20,736 nt of DNA, taken from the NCBI GenBank assembly GCA_000435495.1, contig FR884046.1, positions 8,409-29,144 on the forward strand, given 5' to 3'. Of the stretch, positions 1-7,374 are shown piece by piece. The translations under genes and the position numbers were made by a program. Each line of letters begins with the position of its first letter. Positions within the stretch are counted from its first letter, which is position 1. This DNA is from Firmicutes bacterium CAG:552. GTDB taxonomy: Bacteria > Bacillota > Clostridia > Christensenellales > Pumilibacteraceae. The notes beneath the pieces are model-generated. The model did not search any database. It saw only the letters and a list, made by a program, of their open reading frames with translations, and was not told where the DNA came from.

Positions 1-3000
1 TATCGGAGTCGGCAAAAAGTAAAACGTCTTTTTTGCCGACGCTATACCGGGCAGATGTCCGTAAGGATCTCTCCGCCCATCGGCTCCGTTACCGTCCTGC
101 AGAGAAGGCGGCAATACTTCGCTGCCTTCCTGCGTCGTATCTCTCTCGACGATATTAGCCGAATACTCTTGCCAACCGTTGTCGTTAACATACACGTCCG
201 GCAAATACAAAGACTTCATGCCCTCATCAACGATAATTTTTACGCTGCTTTTCACGTTTTTTCCGCCGGATATAACAAAGAAACTCTTATTGTCCGTTCC
301 GCCGTCGAGCTTAGGAACGTTAGTTCCGTAAATATCTACGGATACAAGCGACTTACAATCGAAAAACGCTTTCTTTCCTATTACGGTTAGCGAACTGCCG
401 TTTGCTTCGTTACCGATCATGACAGTTTGAAGATTAAGTCCGCTAAATGCGTTTTTGCCTATAACCCGAAGAGAACCGGGTAGCTCGACCGACTTTAACG
501 AGCTTGCTCCCAAAAATGCGCTTTCACCTACGGACACGCACTCCCCAAGCTGCACCGACTCGATCTTATCGCAATCGAAAAACGCCCCTTCTCCGAGTTC
601 GTAGGGAGTGTTAGGCAATTCGATTTGACGCAAAAAACTGTATGCAAAAGCGTACTCTCCTATCGAATTTATCTTTGTATGTCCTAAATTTAACAATACG
701 TATGACATTTTTGCGTTATCGCTACCCGCAAACGCATAAGCCGAAACGACGCTTAAAACATTGTTTTCGGGGACAATGACATCGGTTAGCGCAAAGCAAT
801 TTCTAAATGACTCTTTGCCTATAAACGAAACTTTTTCACCAATTTTTACAGTATCCAGAGAGACACAACCGTAAAACGCTCCGTCCGAAATATGAGTTAT
901 GCCGCCGAAGATTATGTCCTCTACAGCAGAGTACGCAAACGCATATTCGCCTACTTCCTTGAGCGAATCGCATGACGAAAAGTCTAAAACTTTGATCTTG
1001 GCTCCGGCTTTGATTCCGCTGAACGCACCTTTACCGATATGTTGCAACTTACTCGCTCGTTGAAGCTGCAATCTTTCGATTTTGCAACCGAAAAACGCAT
1101 AATCGCCTACAGAAAGGACTTCGGAGGGGATTTCTACTACTTTTAAATTCAGAAAAGCAAATGCGCTTTCGCCTATCTCTGTAAGTTTTGCGTCGTCCGC
1201 AAAGTTAAGCTCGACAGCGACGCCCTGCACGCTTCTTGTCGCAGAAAATGCATATGCTCCTATTCTTTCCACCGACGACGGCACGGTTATCGATGTAATG
1301 CCCACACAACCGAAAAACGCATAATCGTCTATATATCTCAACGAAGAAGGAAACGTAACCGATTTTATAAGCGCATTGCCTGAAAACGCTCCGCCGGCTA
1401 TTTCGACTACACCGTTTTTAATCGTTATTTCTCGCTTGGTTACGTCTCTGACGTACGCAATCAAAACGCTACCGTCAAAGTCGTATAGTATTCCGTTTTC
1501 GGCAATATATGCTCCGTTATCGCTTTCGACTTCGAATTTTTTTACCTCTGCGCCGTCGAAAGTGCCTTTTTTATCAAATTCTATTTTCCCTGTTTCCTTT
1601 GCAACTACAAACTTCGTAAGAGAAGGCAGCCTCTTGCTTATCTGCATGCCGCTTATCTCCTGAACGTAACTTTGCTGGTAAAATACGCCGTAACCCATTT
1701 TTCGAAGCGAAACCGGAGTAACGAAAGATGTCAGCCCGCTTCCGCTAAATGCGTGATTACCTATTATTGTCACACTGCTTGGCAAATTTACCGCAGTGAG
1801 CTCCTTACAACCGCTAAATGCAGAGTCGCATATTTCGCTTAATGCGCTTTGCTCACCGCTTTCAGCAGACTCGAAGACTACCGTCGTAAGCGACGAACAC
1901 AATGCAAAAGCATAAGGCTCGATTATTTCTACGTTTACGCTTAACGCAATGTCTTTTAAAGCCGAACAACCGTAAAAAGCTCTATCTCCGATTTTATTTA
2001 CGCTTTCGCTCAACTTAACTTGCGTCAATGCCGAACAACCGTAAAAACACATTGCAGGTATACCGAACTTTCGTTCGTAATGAGGCAATTCGACAGACAT
2101 AAGTTTTGAGCAACCCATAAACATACCTTCGCCGATAGCGCTTACCGAACCGCTTAGCGAAGTAAGTTCGCTCTCGGCAAACGCATACGCCCTGAATATC
2201 GAACTTCGGGATACAACTTCGCTGACGCCGCTCTTTGCGAACGCATACTTGCCGACATCCACGTTACGAAACTCGTATTTTTCCTTTAATTCTCCGCATC
2301 CGTAAAACGCTCTGTCGCCTACACCGGTCAAATCATTACCGAGGGCAAATACCGAAAGCTTTTTGCAGTCTTCGAATGCGGACGCACCCACATAGTTAAG
2401 CGCCGTAGACATGACTGCTTTTGTTACAGCACTGCCCTTAAATGCGCCTTCTGCGATTTTGATGACGTCAGGCATAGACACAGTGTACTCGGTAAGCGAC
2501 GAAGTTGCAAAGGCGTAACTTTGCACTTCCGTTACTTCGTTTATCCTAACTTGCGAAAGAGAATGCATATAAAAAGCGCTCTTTCCCACATAATCGCTCT
2601 TTACGTCGACGTTTCCCGTCAATGCGGCAAAACAAAATGCGTAATCGCCTATCCTCGACATATCGCTTTTACTATCCAAAGTCAATGCTACCGGACTGCG
2701 TGTTACGACATATCCGTCTTTTGTCTTTAAATATCCGTTTCCTGCCGCAAAAAAGGCATAATCGCCTATATCCTTTACACGACCTAAAGTTATCTTTTTT
2801 AAAGCGGAGACAGGCAAATTGTATTTTCCGCTAACGGAAAAACCGCTCAGAGTATCCGCCGCAAATGCGTAATCGCCTATTTCTATTTCGCCTTGCGGCA
2901 ATATCGTCAAATTAACAAGCGAAACGCCGCAAAAAGCTTTAGCTCCGATATGATAAAGTCTGCATCCCTCGGCGAAAGTTACCGTACACGAAAGCATGGT

Positions 3001-3960
3001 TTGCATACCGTCAACCATGGCAGCCCCTATATGATCGAATGCGCCTTCGTCAATCGAATATACGGACGACGGCATAATTACCCTCGTGAGAGCCGAACTC
3101 AAATAGCCGCTATGTTTGCCTTCTGCGTCTATATCGGAGGCTGCAAAAGCATACTTACCGATAAAAGTAACGCCCTCGCACATATTGAGGTCGGATAGCA
3201 ACGGATTCCCGTAAAAAGAATATGCGCCTACCTTTGTATAGCAAGAAGGTATATAAACCGACTCGATATTTTTGTTATAAAACGCTCCGCTCTCTTTACT
3301 TGCCGCATCCGCTATTCCTATTACGGGTACGCCGTTGTACTCTAGCGGCAACGCTAATTTTGCACCTTTGTCATATACCGGCAAAACAGCGTCGTCCTTT
3401 ATTCGCTTTATAAGGAAATATCCTTGTTTTGTAAGTTCGTATTCAAAAAGCTTGGCGTCTGCGGAGGCGTAAGTAAAAACGGCGGTAACGTTTTTGTCCT
3501 CGGTTACCGCATCAACGCTTTCGCTCCAACCGCTGAAATTAAAGAATTTTTCATCTGCGACAAATGGCGCATCTGCAGAATCGCCCGCTCTGACGCTATC
3601 TGTCTTGATAAGCGTAGTTCCGTCTTTTGCATAAAAATTCACCTTATATACCGGACGAGCATCCTCAATGCTTTTCCAAACTGCCTTTATATAAACGTCC
3701 GAAAGTATAACCGAAGAAAAATCGAATTCTCTGCCACTCGTTCCGTACGCCCATCCGTTAAAGACGTAACCGCTTTTCTGCGGCGAATCAGGTTTGCCGA
3801 CACATTCGCCTTTTTTCACCTTTATCGTGCTGATTTGCTCTCCGTTATCGAAGTCAATCGTCACGTCAAAATAGACGTCAGACGGATTTGGCGGTTCAAC
3901 ACAACCGAAACACGTCCCAACGCAAATAAATACAAATAATAGCATTATTATTTTCTTCAT
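1..3960 (-). CDS. BspA-like leucine-rich-repeat lipoprotein with InlB B-repeats (3' end missing)
   Basis: The frame stays open for 1320 codons from an ATG at 3960 to the left edge, so the C-terminus is missing. The N-terminus is a short signal peptide (Lys2-Lys3, then a hydrophobic stretch rich in I/L/F/V) ending Cys-Phe-Gly-Cys, so Cys20 is the likely lipidated residue. The lipobox is imperfect, and Cys17 is an alternative. Two InlB B-type (Flg_new) repeats follow at about residues 30-96 and 104-164, recognisable from the GYxFxGW and FxFxGW cores. From about 172 to 1275 come LRR_5 repeats of roughly 23-25 residues with the core IGxxAFxxCxxL. A 'NGILY' insertion module sits near residue 820. 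The last 45 or so residues are a polar linker that does not look like LRR. Members of this family are surface adhesins or binding proteins; the ligand is unknown. The Shine-Dalgarno site is weak (GGTAG). The ATG was chosen because it supplies the signal peptide. The family call is firm; the function is not. Confidence 0.9.
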   Translation of the reverse strand, partial: MKKIIMLLFVFICVGTCFGCVEPPNPSDVYFDVTIDFDNGEQISTIKVKKGECVGKPDSPQKSGYVFNGWAYGTSGREFDFSSVILSDVYIKAVWKSIEDARPVYKVNFYAKDGTTLIKTDSVRAGDSADAPFVADEKFFNFSGWSESVDAVTEDKNVTAVFTYASADAKLFEYELTKQGYFLIKRIKDDAVLPVYDKGAKLALPLEYNGVPVIGIADAASKESGAFYNKNIESVYIPSCYTKVGAYSFYGNPLLSDLNMCEGVTFIGKYAFAASDIDAEGKHSGYLSSALTRVIMPSSVYSIDEGAFDHIGAAMVDGMQTMLSCTVTFAEGCRLYHIGAKAFCGVSLVNLTILPQGEIEIGDYAFAADTLSGFSVSGKYNLPVSALKKITLGRVKDIGDYAFFAAGNGYLKTKDGYVVTRSPVALTLDSKSDMSRIGDYAFCFAALTGNVDVKSDYVGKSAFYMHSLSQVRINEVTEVQSYAFATSSLTEYTVSMPDVIKIAEGAFKGSAVTKAVMSTALNYVGASAFEDCKKLSVFALGNDLTGVGDRAFYGCGELKEKYEFRNVDVGKYAFAKSGVSEVVSRSSIFRAYAFAESELTSLSGSVSAIGEGMFMGCSKLMSVELPHYERKFGIPAMCFYGCSALTQVKLSESVNKIGDRAFYGCSALKDIALSVNVEIIEPYAFALCSSLTTVVFESAESGEQSALSEICDSAFSGCKELTAVNLPSSVTIIGNHAFSGSGLTSFVTPVSLRKMGYGVFYQQSYVQEISGMQISKRLPSLTKFVVAKETGKIEFDKKGTFDGAEVKKFEVESDNGAYIAENGILYDFDGSVLIAYVRDVTKREITIKNGVVEIAGGAFSGNALIKSVTFPSSLRYIDDYAFFGCVGITSITVPSSVERIGAYAFSATRSVQGVAVELNFADDAKLTEIGESAFAFLNLKVVEIPSEVLSVGDYAFFGCKIERLQLQRASKLQHIGKGAFSGIKAGAKIKVLDFSSCDSLKEVGEYAFAYSAVEDIIFGGITHISDGAFYGCVSLDTVKIGEKVSFIGKESFRNCFALTDVIVPENNVLSVVSAYAFAGSDNAKMSYVLLNLGHTKINSIGEYAFAYSFLRQIELPNTPYELGEGAFFDCDKIESVQLGECVSVGESAFLGASSLKSVELPGSLRVIGKNAFSGLNLQTVMIGNEANGSSLTVIGKKAFFDCKSLVSVDIYGTNVPKLDGGTDNKSFFVISGGKNVKSSVKIIVDEGMKSLYLPDVYVNDNGWQEYSANIVERDTTQEGSEVLPPSLQDGNGADGRRDPYGHLPGIASAKKTFYFLPTPI
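135..3445 (-). repeat. LRR_5 repeat array of the lipoprotein
   Basis: Repeats with the core IG(D/E)YAFxGC recur about every 70-75 bases. They are shorter and more degenerate on average than those of the giant protein. The DNA for the core (for example 1162-1177) matches 16 bases of the core used at 14392-14410, 15237-15256 and 19404-19423. Confidence 0.8.
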
Positions 3961-4048
3961 CGCACGTCTACCGTAACCGTAAAAAATTAGTCGTATATCG
4001 TCGCATTATACAGCAGCATTCCTTAGTAGAGTCTTCGACCTATACAAA

Positions 4049-4061
4049 GTGATTATATCAC
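4049..4061. promoter_or_regulatory. Palindrome over the -10 box, possible operator
   Basis: The minus strand reads GTGAT-ATA-ATCAC. The 5-base arms flank and overlap the TATAAT of the lipoprotein promoter. A protein bound here would block RNA polymerase. The arms are short and AT-rich and no regulator gene is adjacent, so the operator role is an inference. Confidence 0.35.
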
Positions 4062-4080
4062 AATTTTCCACTCAAATCAA
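4052..4080 (-). promoter_or_regulatory. Sigma-A type promoter of the LRR lipoprotein gene
   Basis: On the minus strand a -35 box TTGATT (4075-4080) lies exactly 17 bases before a perfect -10 box TATAAT (4052-4057), which is preceded by TGA, an extended -10. The predicted transcription start is near 4045. This leaves an untranslated leader of about 85 bases before the ATG at 3960, much longer than the leaders of the other promoters in the window. Confidence 0.75.
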
Positions 4081-4160
4081 CGTTTTTTGAAAAAATATCG
4101 ACTTTATACCTAAAATTTCATTGCAAGCACACAAAAGTTTTTCGGCGCCAAAGATAAAAT

Positions 4161-4205
4161 AAACAATAAAAAAGACAAGCTCCGCACAAAACGAAACTTG
4201 TCTTT
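4161..4205 (-). terminator. Rho-independent terminator after ridA
   Basis: A 9-base-pair stem pairs 4171-4179 with 4197-4205 around a 17-base loop. In the minus direction it ends CTTGTC followed by six T, then ATTG. It lies about 50 bases past the ridA stop and closes the deaminase operon before the lipoprotein promoter. Confidence 0.75.
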
Positions 4206-4253
4206 CGGTACTATAAAATTCGTCTGCTCGCCGATTGTTCTCGGCGCAGGGCA

Positions 4254-4625
4254 TTAAAGCTCTGCAGTAGCTTCTATCTCTACCAGAACGTTTTTGGGAA
4301 GAGTTTTTACTGCGACGCAGGATCTGGCGGGACAAGACGTAAAATACTTTGCGTACACTGCGTTAAAAGCAGCGAAATCAGCCATGTCGGCAATAAAGCA
4401 AGTCGTCTTGAATACCTTGTCGATGGAAGTTCCGGCGCCTTCGAGCAAGCCCTTTACGTTAAGACACGACTGCTCGGTTTGACCTTCGATAGTAGTCGCC
4501 TCTATGTTCCCGGTAGCCGGATTAATGGGTATTTGTCCCGAACAGTAAACTACGTTACCTACTACCATAGCCTGCGAGTACGGTCCGATTGCTCCAGGTG
4601 CCTTTTCGGTTACAATTTTTTTCAT
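4254..4625 (-). CDS. ridA: RidA family enamine/imine deaminase
   Basis: This 123-residue protein has the normal length for the Rid (YjgF/YER057c/UK114) family. It carries the N-terminal GPYSQA motif (residues 14-19), the SGQIP strand (29-33), the conserved Arg101 in PARSCV, and the C-terminal LPxxxxVExExxA signature with Glu116 and Glu118. RidA enzymes are cytosolic trimers that hydrolyse 2-aminoacrylate and 2-aminocrotonate to pyruvate or 2-oxobutyrate plus ammonia, so protecting PLP enzymes. The gene is third in an operon behind serine and threonine ammonia-lyases, the enzymes that generate these intermediates. A perfect GGAGG (4634-4638) lies 8 bases before the ATG and the gap to ilvA is 22 bases. 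The assignment to the catalytic RidA subgroup rests on the conserved Arg and the context. Confidence 0.95.
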   Translation of the reverse strand: MKKIVTEKAPGAIGPYSQAMVVGNVVYCSGQIPINPATGNIEATTIEGQTEQSCLNVKGLLEGAGTSIDKVFKTTCFIADMADFAAFNAVYAKYFTSCPARSCVAVKTLPKNVLVEIEATAEL

Positions 4626-4647
4626 GATTATATCCTCCGATAAAATA

Positions 4648-5841
4648 TTATTCTCTTATTTTGAAACCGGCGTCGACCAAAGCCTTTTTAACGTCGGCGA
4701 TATGCTCGAAATCTCTAGTTTCGAGTTCCAATCTTAAGTAACAAGTGTCTATATCTCCGCTGGAAGCTAATCTTTCGTGATGTGCGGAAATTACGTTTGC
4801 ACCAAGCTGCGCCACACAACGCAACGAATCGCTGAGTTGGCCCGGAGTATCCTGGAGCTGTATCGTAATAAGACATCTTCTGCCGGAATTAAGCAGACCT
4901 TGAGTTATTACTCTCGACAATCTGTTAACGTCTATGTTTCCGCCGCTCACGAGACAGCAAACCTTTTTACCTTTAATGGGTAATTTGTTAAACATCGTAG
5001 CAGCCAAAGCAACTGCGCCTGCACCCTCGGAAACGATCTTCTTCTTTTCTATCATAGTAAGAATGGCTGTATAAATCTCTTTTTCGTCCACAGTCACAAT
5101 CTCATCTACATACTCTTTGCATAGCTCGAAAGTAAGTTCGCCGGGCTGTTTTACCGCTATACCATCCGCTAAAGTATGTACCGACGCAAGTCTGATTGCC
5201 CGGCCTTCCTTAATGGAGTTATACATGCTCGAAGCATTACGAGCCTGAACGCCGTAAATTTTTATTGACGGCTTTATTTTTTTCGCCGCAAAAGCCACAC
5301 CGGATATAAGACCACCGCCGCCGATAGGTACCACTATAGCGTCGAGCGAAGGCATTTCCTGCAATATCTCGTATCCTATGGTGCCTTGCCCCGCTATAAC
5401 GTCTTCGTCGTCAAAAGGATGTATAAATGTGTAATTGCACTGTTTTTGCATTTCCAAAGCTTTAGCGTAAGCGTCGTCGTAAACTCCGGGGACAAGCACG
5501 GTTTGCGCACCGTAACTTTTTGTCGCTTCGATCTTGGATATCGGGGCTCCTTCTGGCAAGCAAATAATCGCCGGTATTCCGAAATGCTTTGCCGCCAACG
5601 CTACTCCTTGCGCATGATTGCCTGCCGAACATGCTATAACGCCTCTTTTGCGTTGTTCGTCGGTAAGTTTGGATATTTTATAATACGCCCCTCTTACTTT
5701 GAAAGAGCCGGTAACCTGAAGGTTCTCGGTCTTGAGATAAACTTCGTTATCGCATTTTATGGGCATTTCCAAAATGTCCGTATTGTTCGCCACGTGAGAA
5801 AGCACTTCTTCGGCTTCGATTATCTTTTCTAAGGTAAGCAT
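4648..5841 (-). CDS. ilvA: Threonine ammonia-lyase (threonine deaminase) with C-terminal ACT domain
   Basis: The product has 397 residues. It is a PLP fold-type II enzyme converting L-threonine to 2-oxobutyrate and ammonia, often also acting on serine. The Schiff-base lysine is Lys48 in GSFKVRGA. SAGNHAQG (72-79) binds the substrate carboxylate, GGGGL (174-178) cradles the cofactor phosphate, and SGGN (299-302) lies at the pyridine side. Residues from about 322 form one ACT regulatory domain. This single-ACT layout of about 400 residues matches the catabolic-type enzyme common in Clostridia rather than the longer E. coli IlvA with two ACT-like modules, so the symbol tdcB would also be defensible. 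AGGAGG (5849-5854) stands 7 bases before the ATG. The gene lies 18 bases after the serine lyase gene and 22 bases before ridA. Both a catabolic role and a supply of 2-oxobutyrate for isoleucine are possible. Confidence 0.95.
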   Translation of the reverse strand: MLTLEKIIEAEEVLSHVANNTDILEMPIKCDNEVYLKTENLQVTGSFKVRGAYYKISKLTDEQRKRGVIACSAGNHAQGVALAAKHFGIPAIICLPEGAPISKIEATKSYGAQTVLVPGVYDDAYAKALEMQKQCNYTFIHPFDDEDVIAGQGTIGYEILQEMPSLDAIVVPIGGGGLISGVAFAAKKIKPSIKIYGVQARNASSMYNSIKEGRAIRLASVHTLADGIAVKQPGELTFELCKEYVDEIVTVDEKEIYTAILTMIEKKKIVSEGAGAVALAATMFNKLPIKGKKVCCLVSGGNIDVNRLSRVITQGLLNSGRRCLITIQLQDTPGQLSDSLRCVAQLGANVISAHHERLASSGDIDTCYLRLELETRDFEHIADVKKALVDAGFKIRE

Positions 5842-5859
5842 TATGTAGCCTCCTAAATG

Positions 5860-7068
5860 TTATTTCATTTTGTCTATCTTTATAGACTTTGCCAAACCGC
5901 CCTCAGCGGTTTCTCTGTATCTGCACGACATATCTTTACCTGTTTCGTACATCGTCTTAACTACGGTGTCGAAAAATACACGGCGAGTCGTAAACAAAAA
6001 GCTTGCCAAGCTGACGAGATTTATTGCTCTCATCGCAGCAACAGCATTTCGCTCTATACACGGTATCTGAACAAGCCCGCCCACAGGGTCACATGTAAGT
6101 CCCAAATGATGTTCTATCGCCATTTCCGCCGCATACTCGATCTGCTCTATGCTCATGCCGTAAAGCTCACCCAACGCCGCAGCAGCCATCGAACATGCCG
6201 AGCCTATCTCCGCCTGACAGCCGCATTCGGCACCGGAGATGGAAGCATTTGTCTTAATGAGATTACCTATCAGTCCTCCGGTCGCCAACGCTCTTACAAT
6301 ATCATCGTCCGAAAAATGCTTTTTGTCCTGCATATATTTCAGAACCGCCGGTAGCACTCCGCTGCTGCCGCAAGTCGGAGCAGTGACAATTGTGTTTGCG
6401 CTTGCGTTTTGTTCTGCTACGGCGAAAGCGTACGAACAAACAAGTCTGTTTTCTCTCGTTTCCGGCGACTCGTCCATATACCTTTGATTAAACAAAAACT
6501 TTGCCTTACGTTCTACCTTTAAGCCGCCTTGCAAAATACCCGTAGCTTTAAGTCCTTGCGAAATGGATTCCTTCATGGTCCTCCATACCATAAGAAGATA
6601 TTCTTTTATATCGTCTCCTTCAAACTTAAATACATAATCGGAAAGGGAAAATCCGTTTTCGTCGCAATACTTTGCAATGGTGCGAAACTTTGTATGAGTG
6701 TACACGTTTTTCTCGGTAGTTAACCTAGAACTCTCGCATGTAATATCGCCGCCGCCGACGCTAAAATACCTCATTTTGTTAGAGGCATTGCCGTTTTCGT
6801 CCACGGTGAAGAAATCCATTGTGTTAGGATGAGGCGCTTCGGAAACCTTGTCAAAAACTATTTCCGCTTCCGACGGCGCAATCGCTTTTGCTATGGCGCA
6901 ATCGGTAAGGTGTCCTTTTCCCGTCTTTGCAAGCGAGTCGTAAAGCACTACTTTATACTTTTGGAAAGGGAATTTCGTCTTATAATCTATTGCCGCTTTG
7001 GACGGTCCCATCGTGTGCGAACTGGAAGGTCCGAATCCTATTTTGTAAATGTCTTTAATAGACTTCAT
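5860..7068 (-). CDS. sdaA: L-serine ammonia-lyase, iron-sulfur dependent, single chain
   Basis: The product has 402 residues and converts L-serine to pyruvate and ammonia with a [4Fe-4S] cluster. The N-terminal half holds the family signature GPSSSHTMGP (13-22) and YFSVGGG (101-107). The C-terminal half holds TAPTCGS (229-235) and three cluster cysteines, Cys284, Cys326 and Cys337. Their spacing (42 and 11) equals that of Cys343/385/396 in the Legionella type 2 enzyme. Both halves are in one chain, unlike the two-gene sdaAA/sdaAB form of many Bacillota. An in-frame ATG at 7104 overlaps the -10 region and would lie upstream of the predicted transcript start. The ATG at 7068 has a GGAG five bases upstream and starts at the conserved N-terminus, so I chose it. 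The chain lacks a C-terminal cysteine. The gene is first in the sdaA-ilvA-ridA operon. Confidence 0.95.
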   Translation of the reverse strand: MKSIKDIYKIGFGPSSSHTMGPSKAAIDYKTKFPFQKYKVVLYDSLAKTGKGHLTDCAIAKAIAPSEAEIVFDKVSEAPHPNTMDFFTVDENGNASNKMRYFSVGGGDITCESSRLTTEKNVYTHTKFRTIAKYCDENGFSLSDYVFKFEGDDIKEYLLMVWRTMKESISQGLKATGILQGGLKVERKAKFLFNQRYMDESPETRENRLVCSYAFAVAEQNASANTIVTAPTCGSSGVLPAVLKYMQDKKHFSDDDIVRALATGGLIGNLIKTNASISGAECGCQAEIGSACSMAAAALGELYGMSIEQIEYAAEMAIEHHLGLTCDPVGGLVQIPCIERNAVAAMRAINLVSLASFLFTTRRVFFDTVVKTMYETGKDMSCRYRETAEGGLAKSIKIDKMK

Positions 7069-7073
7069 AATTG

Positions 7074-7077
7074 CTCC
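7074..7077 (-). promoter_or_regulatory. Ribosome binding site that decides the sdaA start
   Basis: GGAG lies five bases before the ATG at 7068. This site together with the promoter just upstream excludes the longer start at 7104. Confidence 0.8.
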
Positions 7078-7094
7078 AAACTCCTGCAAATATA

Positions 7095-7123
7095 AATTTA
7101 TCACTTTGCAGTCAATTTGTCAA
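7095..7123 (-). promoter_or_regulatory. Sigma-A type promoter of the sdaA-ilvA-ridA operon
   Basis: The minus strand shows a perfect -35 TTGACA (7118-7123), a 17-base spacer ending in TGA (extended -10), and a -10 TAAATT (7095-7100). Transcription would start near 7088, giving a leader of about 20 bases that contains only the Shine-Dalgarno site. No riboswitch or attenuator fits in that length. Confidence 0.75.
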
Positions 7124-7284
7124 TTGTAAAAACTGTTATTTTGCTCTAATAAAAAATATTTTTATCGGACGCCTCGTAATGCAAACGCATTTAAAATTTT
7201 TACTTTGCTTATATCTTTTTGTACACAAAATCATCAACCGCAAAATGTATCCGAATGAGTTATGCCTTTTATATGCTTAGAGGT

Positions 7285-7323
7285 AAACAAAAGGCAGACG
7301 AAGTGTACTCGCCTGCCTTTTTT
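7285..7323. terminator. Bidirectional Rho-independent terminator after the acyltransferase gene
   Basis: A 9-base-pair stem pairs 7289-7297 with 7313-7321. It continues past one A-C mismatch with three more pairs to a 7-base loop. The minus-strand transcript ends CTGCC-TTTT-G-TTT, and the plus strand also has a T run. It lies about 52 bases past the stop of the acyltransferase gene, with the sdaA promoter beyond it. The rest of the 306-base gap 7069-7374 holds that promoter and otherwise nothing I recognise. Confidence 0.75.
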
Positions 7324-7374
7324 GCTCGTTTGCACTGCGGCCGCATTTACGCAATCGCTGCATTTCATTTGTAT

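Noticed and set aside
55..3939. Several plus-strand ORFs of 60-171 codons opposite the lipoprotein gene
   Set aside because: They are shadows of the antisense LRR frame. They lack Shine-Dalgarno sites and family features, and the minus frame is open throughout with clear repeats.
4229..4246. 6-base-pair hairpin directly after ridA as a second terminator
   Set aside because: No T run follows it. The 4161-4205 hairpin is the better terminator.
4072..4335. 87-codon minus-strand ORF over the end of ridA
   Set aside because: It crosses the ridA 3' end, the terminator and the lipoprotein promoter, and has no family features.
7069..7104. Upstream start (ATG at 7104) for the serine ammonia-lyase
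   Set aside because: It lies within the promoter region upstream of the predicted transcript start. The ATG at 7068 has the ribosome site and the family N-terminus.
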